Source of the DNA: Streptomyces sp. NRRL F-5123
GTDB taxonomy: Bacteria; Actinomycetota; Actinomycetes; Streptomycetales; Streptomycetaceae
NCBI RefSeq assembly: GCF_000721495.1
Contig: NZ_JOHY01000099.1
Coordinates: forward strand, 1 to 12,262
Direction of reading: 5' to 3'
Length of the DNA stretch: 12,262 nucleotides
Below are positions 1 through 6,859 of this stretch, in pieces; position 1 is the stretch's first letter, and the number at the start of each line of letters is the position of its first letter. Under the pieces are notes generated by a model. The model was not told the DNA's origin, did not search any database, and saw nothing but the letters and a program-made list of their open reading frames with translations. A program made the translations under genes and the position numbers.

Positions 1-506
1 CCCCCGCCCCGCCCCGATACCGCCCCCCGACGACGGCCTCGGCCCCGTACGCCCACCCGGGTCCGCCGAAGACCCACGGCGCTCGGGTCTCGCCACGCCT
101 GGTGCGGCGTCCGGCCCGGGGACGGGCGACACGGTGGACGTCCCCGCGCGGGCTGCCGCCGCCCCGCAGGCCGCGCCCGCCGAGGCCGGACTTCCCGGCG
201 GGCCCGTCGCCCCTGCCGGGGAGGCGCCACGCGGGCTGGTGGGCTCTGCCGCCGGGCTCGCCGCGCCGCGAACGTCCGGTGCGGCATTCGGTACGTCCTC
301 CGCGCGCGGCGCTGGCCGCTCTTCCGAGCCTCCCGCCTGCGCCACGCCCGGTGAGGCGGGCGAAGCGGTCGGCGTCGCCGCCCCCGCGGGTATCGCCTCG
401 CCGCGCGCGGTGCGGGCAGGTGGTGCCCCGGAGTCCGGCAGCGGACCCGGGGTCCGGGGGAGTGGGGGGCGCTCGGCGGGGGCCCGCCGACCCCGTGCGG
501 GCGGTG
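1..506. other. GC-extreme stretch with no convincing gene
   Basis: No gene is called here. Two plus frames, one in phase with position 2 and one in phase with position 3, stay open from the left edge. The three minus frames also appear free of stops, because T and A are so scarce. Openness therefore means little. In the frame in phase with position 2, my count over about 120 codons from 134 gives about 81% G/C at third positions against about 86% and 83% at first and second. Genes further right show near-100% third-position G/C. The hypothetical translation is only Ala/Pro/Gly/Arg-rich low complexity. A perfect 6-bp inverted repeat lies at 475-480/483-488, just before the first gene. The stretch may be intergenic, the end of something outside the window, or a low-complexity extension of the first gene with a sequencing frameshift. 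Confidence 0.5.
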
Positions 507-1463
507 ATGCACCGGCACCGGGACATGCTCGCGGGGGCCGTCGACGCATGGGAGATCGCCGCCGGGCTGGAGGCGTACGGCGTCAGCGACGGGGAGGCCC
601 GGCGGCTGCGGCACCGGGACGTGTTCGGTCTCGCCGAGGAGCTGTACGCCCGCGTGCCGCGCGCGGCGCGGGTGGCGGAGCAGCCGCGGCGTCCGGCGGC
701 GGGCAGCGTCCGGCTGCGCGGGCGGGACGTCGCCGCGCACCTGCTGCCGGGCGCGGGCTGCGTCCTGGCCGCGGGGCTGCCCGCGGCGGCGGGGCCGGTC
801 GCGGCGCTGGTCGCCGCCGCGCTGTGGGCGGCGCTGCGCCGCGGGCCGCTGCGCGTCGCGTACGGCGCGGGCGCGGCCGTATGGGCGTACGGGCTGCTCG
901 CCTTCGCGCTGTACGGGCCGCCGGCCGTCGCCGCGTCCGCCGGGCGGGGGCGGTTCGACGCGGGGGCGGGCACGGCGGCGTTCGCCGCGCTGGCCCTGAG
1001 CCTGCTGCCGGCAGCGCTGCTGGCGCGCTGGTTCGCGGCCGCCGCCCGCGCCCAGCTCGCGCCGAGCCACGGCCTCGCCGAGTTCGCCGACGCCGTACGG
1101 CCCCGGCTCGCCGCGGCCCTCGCCGGGTACGTCGCCGCGCTGACCGGCCTGCTGCTGCTCGCCGCCGCCATGGCCGGGTCGGCGCCGATCGCCGGGCCCG
1201 CGGCGCTCGGCGTGCTGCTCTTCACCGCCCGGCTGCTCGCCGTCCACGGCCACCCGGGGCCTGCGGCGGCCGGCCTCGCCGCGGCGTGCGCGGCCGAGGC
1301 GCTGACCCTCGCGCTCGCCGCCGCCCCCGGCCACGCCGTGCCCTCGGGCGGCACGGCGGAGGCCGCGGTGTGCGGCGCCGCCGCCCTCGTCCTCGCCGTC
1401 CAGGCCTTCCGGCTGCTCGGCCGCGCGGCCGCGCACCGCGCGCTGCCGTACGCCCGCGACTGA
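507..1463 (+). CDS. polytopic integral membrane protein, unknown function
   Basis: A protein of 318 residues if translated from ATG 507. GTG codons at 495 and 504, and GTG 462, are in-frame alternatives, and no start has a clear Shine-Dalgarno. Residues 1-70 are soluble and charged, with a helical stretch (WEIAAGLEAYGV, then RHRDVFGLAEELYARVP). Hydrophobic segments follow at about 74-110 (probably two helices), 117-140, 155-180, 202-225, 228-248, 253-272 and 286-304, so seven or eight membrane spans. Third-position G/C is near 100%, which marks real coding. I do not recognise a named family. From memory it resembles a conserved Streptomyces membrane protein found next to sugar-modifying genes, but I cannot verify that. 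Only 32 nt separate it from the next ORF, which points to co-transcription with the epimerase unit and perhaps a role in polymer export or membrane scaffolding (inference). Confidence 0.72.
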   Translation: MHRHRDMLAGAVDAWEIAAGLEAYGVSDGEARRLRHRDVFGLAEELYARVPRAARVAEQPRRPAAGSVRLRGRDVAAHLLPGAGCVLAAGLPAAAGPVAALVAAALWAALRRGPLRVAYGAGAAVWAYGLLAFALYGPPAVAASAGRGRFDAGAGTAAFAALALSLLPAALLARWFAAAARAQLAPSHGLAEFADAVRPRLAAALAGYVAALTGLLLLAAAMAGSAPIAGPAALGVLLFTARLLAVHGHPGPAAAGLAAACAAEALTLALAAAPGHAVPSGGTAEAAVCGAAALVLAVQAFRLLGRAAAHRALPYARD

Positions 1464-1495
1464 CCCCGTCACAACCCACCAGGAGAACGAGACCC

Positions 1496-1756
1496 TTGAC
1501 CACCCTCACCCCCCGCCCAGCGCCTGCGCCCCCAGGGGCCGCACCGTCGGCGCCATGCCCCGCCCGTCCGTCCGCCGCCCCCGGCGCGGCCCACCGCGCG
1601 CCGACGCGCACCGCTCCCGGCGAGGTCACCCGTCCCCTCGGCGGCCGGGGCGCCGGCCCCGACTACCGCACCCCCGCGCACGGCGCGGTCGCCCGCAGGG
1701 GCGCACGGCCCTCGGCGGGGTCGCCCCGTGGAGCCGAGCAGGGAGGTCTTCGATGA
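1496..1756 (+). CDS. small Pro/Ala-rich ORF (86 aa), TTG start, coupled to the epimerase
   Basis: The start TTG 1496 sits 9 nt after a strong Shine-Dalgarno, AGGAGA at 1481-1486. The frame ends with TGA 1754-1756, which overlaps the epimerase ATG 1753-1755 as ATGA. That is the classic arrangement for translational coupling. The 86-residue product begins (M)TTLTPRPAPAPPGAA and is rich in Pro, Ala, Arg and Gly, with one PDYRTPAHGAVARRGARP-like patch near the C-terminus. It has no predicted membrane span, no signal peptide and one Cys near residue 20. Codon third positions are mostly G/C. I recognise no family. It may be a genuine small protein, or a leader ORF whose translation drives initiation at the epimerase. 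The good ribosome site and the ATGA junction are the reasons to list it. The low-complexity composition is the main doubt. Confidence 0.5.
   Translation: MTTLTPRPAPAPPGAAPSAPCPARPSAAPGAAHRAPTRTAPGEVTRPLGGRGAGPDYRTPAHGAVARRGARPSAGSPRGAEQGGLR
1741..1756 (+). promoter_or_regulatory. ribosome binding site and ATGA stop/start overlap
   Basis: GGGAGG at 1741-1746 lies 6 nt before ATG 1753. The ATG shares its last two bases with the TGA of the upstream small ORF. This fixes the epimerase start. An in-frame upstream codon would extend the frame to about 1555, but its product is unrelated low complexity placed before the Rossmann fold. Confidence 0.75.
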
Positions 1757-2667
1757 GGGTGCTCCTGCTCGGGGCCGACGGGTTCCTGGGGCGGCATGTC
1801 GCGGAGCGTCTGCTCGCGGATCCGGCGGTGCAGCTCACCGCGTTGGGGCGCAGCGACGACGCCGACGTCAGGTTCGACCTGTCCAGCGGGGCGCCGGGCG
1901 TGCTCGCGCGGTTTCTGGACGCGGTGCACCCGGGGGTGGTCGTCAATTGCGCCGGGACGACGCGGGGGGGCGCGCGGGAGCTGACGCGGCAGAACACCGT
2001 CGCCGTCGCGACCGTGTGCGAGGCGATGCGGCGCAGCGGGATCGGGGCGCGGCTGGTGCAGGTGGGGTGCGGGTCGGAGTACGGGCCGTCGCCCGCCGGT
2101 TCGTCGACGGGGGAGGACGCGGCGCCGCGGCCCGGCGGGCCGTACGGGGTGAGCAAGCTCGCCGCGACGGAGCTGGTGCTGGGCTCGGGCCTGGACGCCG
2201 TGGTGCTGCGGGTGTTCAGCCCCGTGGGGCCGGGTACGCCGACCGGGGCCCCGCTCGGGCGGGTCGCCGAGGCGCTGCGCCGCGCGATGCAGAACGGCGA
2301 GCCCGAGCTGCGGCTCGGCGGGCTCGCGGTGCAGCGTGACTTCGTCGACGCGCGGGACGTCGCCCGCGCGGTGCACGCGGCGTCGCTGTCGGCGGCGCAG
2401 GGCGTGGTGAACATCGGCAGCGGCCGCGCGGTCCGGATGCGCGACATGGCCGCGGCCCTCGCGCACGTCGCGGGCTACGAGGGCGTGGTGCGCGAGCTGG
2501 ACGAGCCGCCGGCGGGCGGCGCGTCGGCGCCGCCGTACCCGGACGGCTGCGGCCTGTGGCAGCAGGCCGACGTCCGTACCGCCCGCGACCGGCTGGGCTG
2601 GCGGCCGCGCATCGGCCTGGAGGAATCGCTGGCCGACGTGTGGATGGAGGCGGCATGCCGCGTCTGA
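1753..2667 (+). CDS. NAD-dependent nucleotide-sugar epimerase/dehydratase (extended SDR)
   Basis: A protein of 304 residues, a normal length for a GalE/RmlB-like extended short-chain dehydrogenase. The start is an immediate Rossmann fold, MRVLLLGADGFLG, with the dinucleotide loop GADGFLG at 7-13. VVVNCAGTT (62-70) is the usual strand that holds the cofactor. The catalytic triad is visible as Ser in VGCGSEYG (about S108), Tyr131 and Lys135 in YGVSK. QRDFVDARDVARA (194-206) is the family's substrate-domain motif, and LGWRPRIGLEESL (281-293) is the typical C-terminal signature. It is a cytosolic enzyme expected to change the configuration of, or dehydrate, a UDP- or dTDP-sugar; the exact substrate cannot be read from sequence. 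It is coupled to the upstream small ORF and overlaps the spherulin-4-type gene by 13 nt, so the sugar product probably feeds the same pathway as that protein. Confidence 0.9.
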   Translation: MRVLLLGADGFLGRHVAERLLADPAVQLTALGRSDDADVRFDLSSGAPGVLARFLDAVHPGVVVNCAGTTRGGARELTRQNTVAVATVCEAMRRSGIGARLVQVGCGSEYGPSPAGSSTGEDAAPRPGGPYGVSKLAATELVLGSGLDAVVLRVFSPVGPGTPTGAPLGRVAEALRRAMQNGEPELRLGGLAVQRDFVDARDVARAVHAASLSAAQGVVNIGSGRAVRMRDMAAALAHVAGYEGVVRELDEPPAGGASAPPYPDGCGLWQQADVRTARDRLGWRPRIGLEESLADVWMEAACRV

Positions 2668-3512
2668 CCAGGCCGCCGGCGACCGCCGGCCGCACGCCCG
2701 GTACCACCGCGCTCGCCGTACCGGGGCTGGTGCACCCGCTCATGGCCCCGGCCGAATGGGCGGAGCTCGCCCGGCCGGGGGCCGACCTGCGCTGGGCCGC
2801 GTTCGACGTGAGCCGCGGGCCGGGGAGCCGGCCGGATCCGCTGTACGGGGAGGTCACCGCGCGCGTCCGTGAGAACGGCGTCCCACTCCTCGGGACGCTG
2901 GACGCCGCGTACGGCGACCGGCCCTTCGGTGAGCTGGTGTCCGACGCGTCCCGCTACCTCGACTGGTACCAGGTCGACGGCTTCTACCTGGACCGCGCGC
3001 CCACCGGCCGCGACCACGCAGCCGACTGCCACTGGGCGGTGACGACGCTGCGCGCGCTGCTCGCCCGCCGGCCGGCGGCGGGCGAGCAGCGCACCACGGG
3101 CTCCGGGCCCGTCGTGCTCGGGCACGGCGTCCACCCGCACCCGCGCTACGCCGAATTCGCCGACCAGCTCGTCACCTTCGCCGGTCCCTGGGACCGTTAC
3201 CGCTGGTCGGAGGCCCCGCAGTGGACCGCGGCGCACCCGCCGTCCACATTCGTCCACCTCGTGCACTCCGTGCCCGGCGTGCATCTGGACGGCGCCCTGC
3301 GCATCGCCCGCTGGCAGGGCGCGGCCACCGTGTGCCTGACCGACCGCGGCGACCGCGGCGGCACGGACCCGTGGTCCGGCCTGCCCGGCTACTGGGACCG
3401 GCTCGTACGGGCCACCGCCGAGGCCCCCGGAGCGACCCCTGAGGCCGGCTCCGGGAGAGGCGGCGAGCCCGGTGCCGAAGGGGGTGCGGACCGGTCGCCG
3501 CCCACCATGTGA
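2655..3512 (+). CDS. spherulation-specific family 4 (spherulin-4/GH135-like) protein
   Basis: A protein of 285 residues from ATG 2655. GGAGG at 2646-2650 precedes the start, which lies 13 nt inside the end of the epimerase. The family (PF12138) is recognised from VPGLVHPLMAPAEWAEL (22-38), AAFDVSRGPGSRPDPLY (48-64), GVPLLGTLDAAYG (75-87) and RYLDWYQVDGFYLDRAP (100-116). These are successive strands of a TIM-barrel glycoside hydrolase related to GH135 Sph3, which cuts galactosaminogalactan in Aspergillus. The Asp of the DE-type active-site motif is kept (D113), but the next residue is Arg114, not Glu. The later FE(G) motif reads FAG (175-177). No signal peptide or membrane helix is visible, so the protein looks cytosolic. 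The last 30 residues are a disordered Gly/Pro/Ala tail. It may be a degenerate hydrolase or a carbohydrate-binding partner of the epimerase pathway. Family assignment is firm; catalytic activity is doubtful. Confidence 0.85.
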   Translation: MPRLTRPPATAGRTPGTTALAVPGLVHPLMAPAEWAELARPGADLRWAAFDVSRGPGSRPDPLYGEVTARVRENGVPLLGTLDAAYGDRPFGELVSDASRYLDWYQVDGFYLDRAPTGRDHAADCHWAVTTLRALLARRPAAGEQRTTGSGPVVLGHGVHPHPRYAEFADQLVTFAGPWDRYRWSEAPQWTAAHPPSTFVHLVHSVPGVHLDGALRIARWQGAATVCLTDRGDRGGTDPWSGLPGYWDRLVRATAEAPGATPEAGSGRGGEPGAEGGADRSPPTM

Positions 3513-3547
3513 CCGCGGGACGTCTCGGCCTGCGGACCGGGTGTCTT

Positions 3548-3573
3548 GGAATGAAGACCGGCGTGGCAGTGTT
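3548..3573 (+). promoter_or_regulatory. SigR-type (disulfide-stress) promoter of moeZ
   Basis: The sequence shows GGAAT at 3548-3552 and GTT (GTTG) at 3571-3574 with exactly 18 nt between them. That matches the Streptomyces SigR consensus GGAAT-N18-GTT. Transcription would start near 3580, giving a leader of about 60 nt before GTG 3642. From memory, the moeZ/moeB homologue of S. coelicolor (SCO5178) is among the reported SigR targets, which supports the call. The rest of the 129-nt gap shows no clear housekeeping promoter. Confidence 0.75.
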
Positions 3574-3641
3574 GCAGGGATGCGTGTGCGAACGCGCGCC
3601 CCTACCGTCTGAGACCGACCAACCGTATTGCTGAGGTCCCT

Positions 3642-4820
3642 GTGTCGCTGCCACCCCTGGTCGAGCCGGCCGCCGAGCTCACCGTTGACGAGGTCCGCAG
3701 ATATTCGCGTCACCTGATCATCCCCGATGTGGGCATGGACGGGCAGAAGCGGCTCAAGAACGCCAAGGTGCTGTGTGTCGGCGCCGGCGGTCTCGGTTCG
3801 CCCGCCCTGATGTACCTCGCCGCCGCCGGTGTCGGCACGCTCGGCATCGTGGAGTTCGACGAGGTCGACGAGTCGAACCTGCAACGCCAGATCATCCACA
3901 GCCAGTCCGACATCGGCCGCTCGAAGGCCGAGTCCGCCCGCGACTCGGTTCTGGGCATCAACCCGTACGTGAACGTCGTCCTGCACGAGACCCGGCTCGA
4001 AGCCGAGAACGTGATGGAGATCTTCTCCCAGTACGACCTGATCGTCGACGGCACCGACAACTTCGCGACCCGCTACCTGGTCAACGACGCGTGCGTGCTG
4101 CTCGGCAAGCCGTACGTGTGGGGCTCGATCTACCGCTTCGACGGCCAGGCCTCGGTGTTCTGGTCCGAGCACGGCCCCTGCTACCGCTGCCTGTACCCGG
4201 AGCCCCCGCCCCCCGGCATGGTCCCGTCGTGCGCCGAGGGCGGCGTCCTCGGCGTGCTGTGCGCGTCGATCGGCTCGATCCAGGTCAACGAGGCCATCAA
4301 GCTGCTCGCGGGCATCGGCGAGCCGCTCGTCGGCCGGCTGATGATCTACGACGCCCTGGAGATGACCTACCGCACGGTCAAGGTCCGCAAGGACCCGGAC
4401 TGCGCGGTGTGCGGCACCAACCCCACGGTGACCGAGCTCATCGACTACGAGGCCTTCTGCGGTGTCGTCTCCGAGGAGGCGCAGGCGGCGGCGGCCGGCT
4501 CGACGATCACTCCCAAGCAGCTCAAGGAGTGGATCGACGACGGCGAGAACATCGAGATCATCGATGTGCGCGAGCCGAACGAGTACGAGATCGTCTCGAT
4601 CCCGGGCGCGAAGCTGATCCCCAAGAACGAGTTCCTGATGGGCAGCGCCCTGGAGACGCTGCCGCAGGACAAGCGGATCGTGCTGCACTGCAAGACGGGC
4701 GTGCGCAGCGCCGAGGTGCTGGCGGTCCTGAAGTCCGCGGGCTTCTCCGACGCCGTGCACGTCGGCGGCGGCGTGGTCGGCTGGGTCAACACGGTGGAGC
4801 CGCACAAGCCGATCTACTGA
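3642..4820 (+). CDS. moeZ: adenylyltransferase/sulfurtransferase MoeZ (MoeB/ThiF-rhodanese fusion)
   Basis: A full-length protein of 392 residues starting at GTG 3642, with GAGG at 3633-3636. The N-terminal E1-like domain (about 15-265) has the ATP loop GAGGLGSP (47-54), NLQRQ (79-83) with the arginine finger, DGTDNFATR (136-144), two zinc-binding pairs CYRC (180-183) and CAVC (254-257), and the conserved Cys197 in PSCAEGG. The C-terminal rhodanese domain (about 290-392) has IIDVREPNEYE (306-316) and the active loop CKTGVRS with Cys350. The enzyme adenylates the C-terminal Gly-Gly of small sulfur-carrier proteins (MoaD, ThiS, CysO type) and transfers sulfur to them, for molybdopterin, thiamin and cysteine synthesis and, in some actinomycetes, for sulfur in natural products. 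It is probably induced by thiol stress through the upstream SigR-type promoter. A strong terminator follows it. Confidence 0.97.
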   Translation: MSLPPLVEPAAELTVDEVRRYSRHLIIPDVGMDGQKRLKNAKVLCVGAGGLGSPALMYLAAAGVGTLGIVEFDEVDESNLQRQIIHSQSDIGRSKAESARDSVLGINPYVNVVLHETRLEAENVMEIFSQYDLIVDGTDNFATRYLVNDACVLLGKPYVWGSIYRFDGQASVFWSEHGPCYRCLYPEPPPPGMVPSCAEGGVLGVLCASIGSIQVNEAIKLLAGIGEPLVGRLMIYDALEMTYRTVKVRKDPDCAVCGTNPTVTELIDYEAFCGVVSEEAQAAAAGSTITPKQLKEWIDDGENIEIIDVREPNEYEIVSIPGAKLIPKNEFLMGSALETLPQDKRIVLHCKTGVRSAEVLAVLKSAGFSDAVHVGGGVVGWVNTVEPHKPIY

Positions 4821-4848
4821 CCGGCGCGCACACGGCACCTCGCAGACG

Positions 4849-4891
4849 GACGGCGGGGCCGGCACCCTTCGGGGGTGCCGGCCCCGCCGTC
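4849..4891. terminator. bidirectional hairpin terminator between moeZ and the secreted-protein gene
   Basis: The arms 4849-4867 and 4873-4891 are perfectly complementary over 19 bp, with a TTCGG loop. There is no U tract, as is usual for Streptomyces terminators. It begins 28 nt after the moeZ stop and lies 19 nt beyond the stop of the convergent gene, so it can serve both strands. Confidence 0.9.
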
Positions 4892-4910
4892 GTACGCGTG
4901 TCGTGCCGCC

Positions 4911-5987
4911 TCAGCGGTTGACGGCCTGGATCTCCCGGACGGTCACCTGCGGCACCGGGTCGTTGGTGACCCTGCCGTCGGGCAGGGCGCCGCCCGCGCC
5001 GCCCGAGCCCGTCCAGCTCACCTTCCAGTCGACCGTGACCCGCAGCGGGTACGGGGCGGCGCCGACCGTCGAGCGGCGGTAGGTCATGCCGCACGGCGGT
5101 GTCGCCTTGGGGTTGCCGCTGTAGGCCTTGCCGACCGTGCCGTCCGCCGCGACCGGGCAGCGGCCGGAGGCGGGGTAGCGGGTGGCGTCCGTCTCACCGG
5201 GGTCGATCTCGACGGGCTGCGGCACCGCCCTCGTCTCGGCCCACAGCTGCGCGCCGCCGCCGAGGTCGACGTAGGCGCGCACCCGCACGGGGCTGTAGTT
5301 CTGCGTGAGGCGCACCCACGTCGGCAGGTTGACGGTCTGCGTCTGCGCGGGGCTCGTCACCACGGTGATGCCGGGCACCCGGGTGTTGGCATACGCCAGT
5401 TGGGACAGCATGTCGACGGTGATGACGTTGGGGGTGCCGGGCGGCGGCAGCTTGCCGTTGTCGACCCAGAAGGGCAGCGTGCCGTTGCAGTCCATGGTGC
5501 GCGGGTCGTTCCCCATGTCCGGGTTCGATATCGGGCCCCAGAACTGGCCCTTGCCCTGCTTGTCGAGGTTGAAGTCCTTGTAGCCGTCGCCCCCGCCGTC
5601 CCAGGTGTAGCTCTCCTCGTAGTGCTTCTGGAGCTCGTTCATGGCCTCGAGCGCGTAGTTCGCCTGGCCGGGCACGTTGGTGTCCGCGACCTGCTTGAGG
5701 ATCTTCTCCTTGAAGGTCTTGGGGTCGCCGACCGGGCCGATCCAGCACGGCGGCGGCGACCACGTCACGTTCGACGAGCCCATCGGCACGGTGGCGCCCT
5801 TGCTGGACCGCCCGGACGGGTACGTCACGTGCACCCCCGCCGCCAGCAGACCGCTTCCGTCGCTGTCGCCGGACGTGGACTTGGACGGGCCGGTGTACGC
5901 CGAGCCCGGGCCGGCCGCGGCCAGCACCAGCACTCCGGCGACCACGAATCCGCGGCATATTGCCGCGGGAATCCTCACTGCATGCAC
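4911..5987 (-). CDS. secreted protein of unknown function
   Basis: A protein of 358 residues from GTG 5987, with the strong Shine-Dalgarno GGAAGGGG (plus-strand 5995-6002) 7 nt upstream. An alternative GTG at 5978 would give a four-base GTGA overlap with the upstream stop, but it sits too far from that ribosome site. An N-terminal signal peptide (basic MHAVR, hydrophobic FVVAGVLVLAAA) probably ends at GSA30, so the protein is exported and not lipid-anchored. The mature chain has four Cys (81, 167, 277, 299), enough for two disulfides. It also has aromatic patches such as VTWSPPPCW (74-82), SYTWDGGGDGY (126-136) and a beta-rich C-terminal half (WVRLTQNYSPVRVRAYVDL, 224-242). No enzyme motif, cell-wall sorting signal or C-terminal membrane span is visible. 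It follows a lipoprotein gene with a 13-nt overlap, so the two probably act together at the cell surface. I do not recognise the family. Confidence 0.85.
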   Translation of the reverse strand: MHAVRIPAAICRGFVVAGVLVLAAAGPGSAYTGPSKSTSGDSDGSGLLAAGVHVTYPSGRSSKGATVPMGSSNVTWSPPPCWIGPVGDPKTFKEKILKQVADTNVPGQANYALEAMNELQKHYEESYTWDGGGDGYKDFNLDKQGKGQFWGPISNPDMGNDPRTMDCNGTLPFWVDNGKLPPPGTPNVITVDMLSQLAYANTRVPGITVVTSPAQTQTVNLPTWVRLTQNYSPVRVRAYVDLGGGAQLWAETRAVPQPVEIDPGETDATRYPASGRCPVAADGTVGKAYSGNPKATPPCGMTYRRSTVGAAPYPLRVTVDWKVSWTGSGGAGGALPDGRVTNDPVPQVTVREIQAVNR

Positions 5988-6673
5988 TGCTTCGCCCCTT
6001 CCTTCACGGCGAGTCCCTGGACCTGCCAGAACGGGTGTGCCGTCGCGACCTTGACCACGACCAGGGAATAGCTCAGGTAGTTGCGGGGGTCGTCACCGGT
6101 CACGCGCACCTTCCCGGTGGCGATCTCCTTGCTGTAGAGCTTCGACTGGTCCTCGCACAGCGTGATGCCCACCGACGTGGCCTTCGCGCCGCCGCTGCCT
6201 TCTGTGAAGGCGGGCAGGTAGAAGCGGTCGGTGCCGCTGAGCGTGAGCTTGCCGCTGATGTTGGCCTGCACGTACTCCTTGCCGTGCGCCAGCGCGGTGT
6301 TCGCCGAGTGCGCGTACATCGGCGGGTCCTGGAGGTTCTGCTTCACCACGGCGTGGTCGACCGACTGGAGGTAGTTGGCGGCGGCCGTGAGGGCGGCGTG
6401 CTGCGCCGTGTCGGCCGGCATCGTCCAGTCGAAGACGACCTTGACGTCCGTGGGCAGCGCCACCGCGGGGTCGATCGTCAGCGGCGCCCCGGCCTTCCCC
6501 GCGGACGACGCCGTCGGCGAGGCAGAAGCGGAGGTGGTAGTGGGGTCACCGGCCGGCGCGATGGTCGCGGAGTCGCCCGACCCCGAACCGCCGCCGCACC
6601 CGGCCGTCCCGACCGCGGCGGCCGCGCTCATCGCGGCCACCGCACAGGCTGTCAGCGCCCCATGGGCTCGCAT
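5975..6673 (-). CDS. lipoprotein of unknown function
   Basis: A protein of 232 residues from ATG 6673, with GGGGAG (plus-strand 6682-6687) 8 nt upstream. The signal peptide ends in a lipobox, GTAGC, with Cys26 as the lipidation site, so the protein should be anchored on the outer face of the membrane. A Ser/Thr/Ala/Gly-rich linker (about 27-65) leads to a folded domain (about 66-232) containing DWTMPADTAQHAALTAAANYLQSVD, a helix that resembles the first helix of NTF2-like folds, followed by alternating strands (YVQANISGKLTL, FYLPAF, LSYSLVVVKVA, FWQVQGLAV). The domain has two Cys (173 and 230) that could pair. The NTF2-like suggestion comes only from the pattern. It is the first gene of a two-gene unit with the secreted protein, whose start lies 13 nt inside this gene's end. 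Function unknown. Confidence 0.85.
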   Translation of the reverse strand: MRAHGALTACAVAAMSAAAAVGTAGCGGGSGSGDSATIAPAGDPTTTSASASPTASSAGKAGAPLTIDPAVALPTDVKVVFDWTMPADTAQHAALTAAANYLQSVDHAVVKQNLQDPPMYAHSANTALAHGKEYVQANISGKLTLSGTDRFYLPAFTEGSGGAKATSVGITLCEDQSKLYSKEIATGKVRVTGDDPRNYLSYSLVVVKVATAHPFWQVQGLAVKEGAKQCMQ

Positions 6674-6843
6674 ACGTTCGGCTCCCCGTCCGGCCGTCCC
6701 GACAGGGGACCGCGGGGTACGGCGCAGACGCGTACCACCCAGCTGGTCCCCGATTCCAGGGAACTCACCGTACAGAAAGCGGAAGCGGCAAACGAGGGGC
6801 CTGGTGTGCGGATTCGGTCACGGCCCTGTCTCGAACCCGCCCT

Positions 6844-6858
6844 GCCGGGCGGCCCGGC
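6844..6858 (-). terminator. short hairpin after the flippase-fold gene
   Basis: GCCGGG (6844-6849) and CCCGGC (6853-6858) form a 6-bp GC stem with a 3-nt loop, ending 1 nt from the stop codon of the gene at 6860-9952. It is a plausible but weak terminator. The rest of the 186-nt gap to the lipoprotein gene must hold that gene's promoter, but I see no convincing -35/-10 pair. Confidence 0.4.
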
Positions 6859-6859
6859 C

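Noticed and set aside
134..1756. A 540-codon open plus-strand frame
   Set aside because: Across 507-1463 it is Arg/Ala shadow sequence of the membrane-protein gene in another frame. Only its last 86 codons, with their own ribosome site, are plausible.
2475..4865. A 796-codon open minus-strand frame
   Set aside because: It runs antisense to moeZ and the spherulin-4-type gene, both with strong family motifs and correct codon bias. High G/C simply removes stops.
6674..6859. A promoter for the lipoprotein gene
   Set aside because: GGAAT-like and TACGGT-like words occur on the minus strand, but no pair has acceptable spacing, so no site is called.
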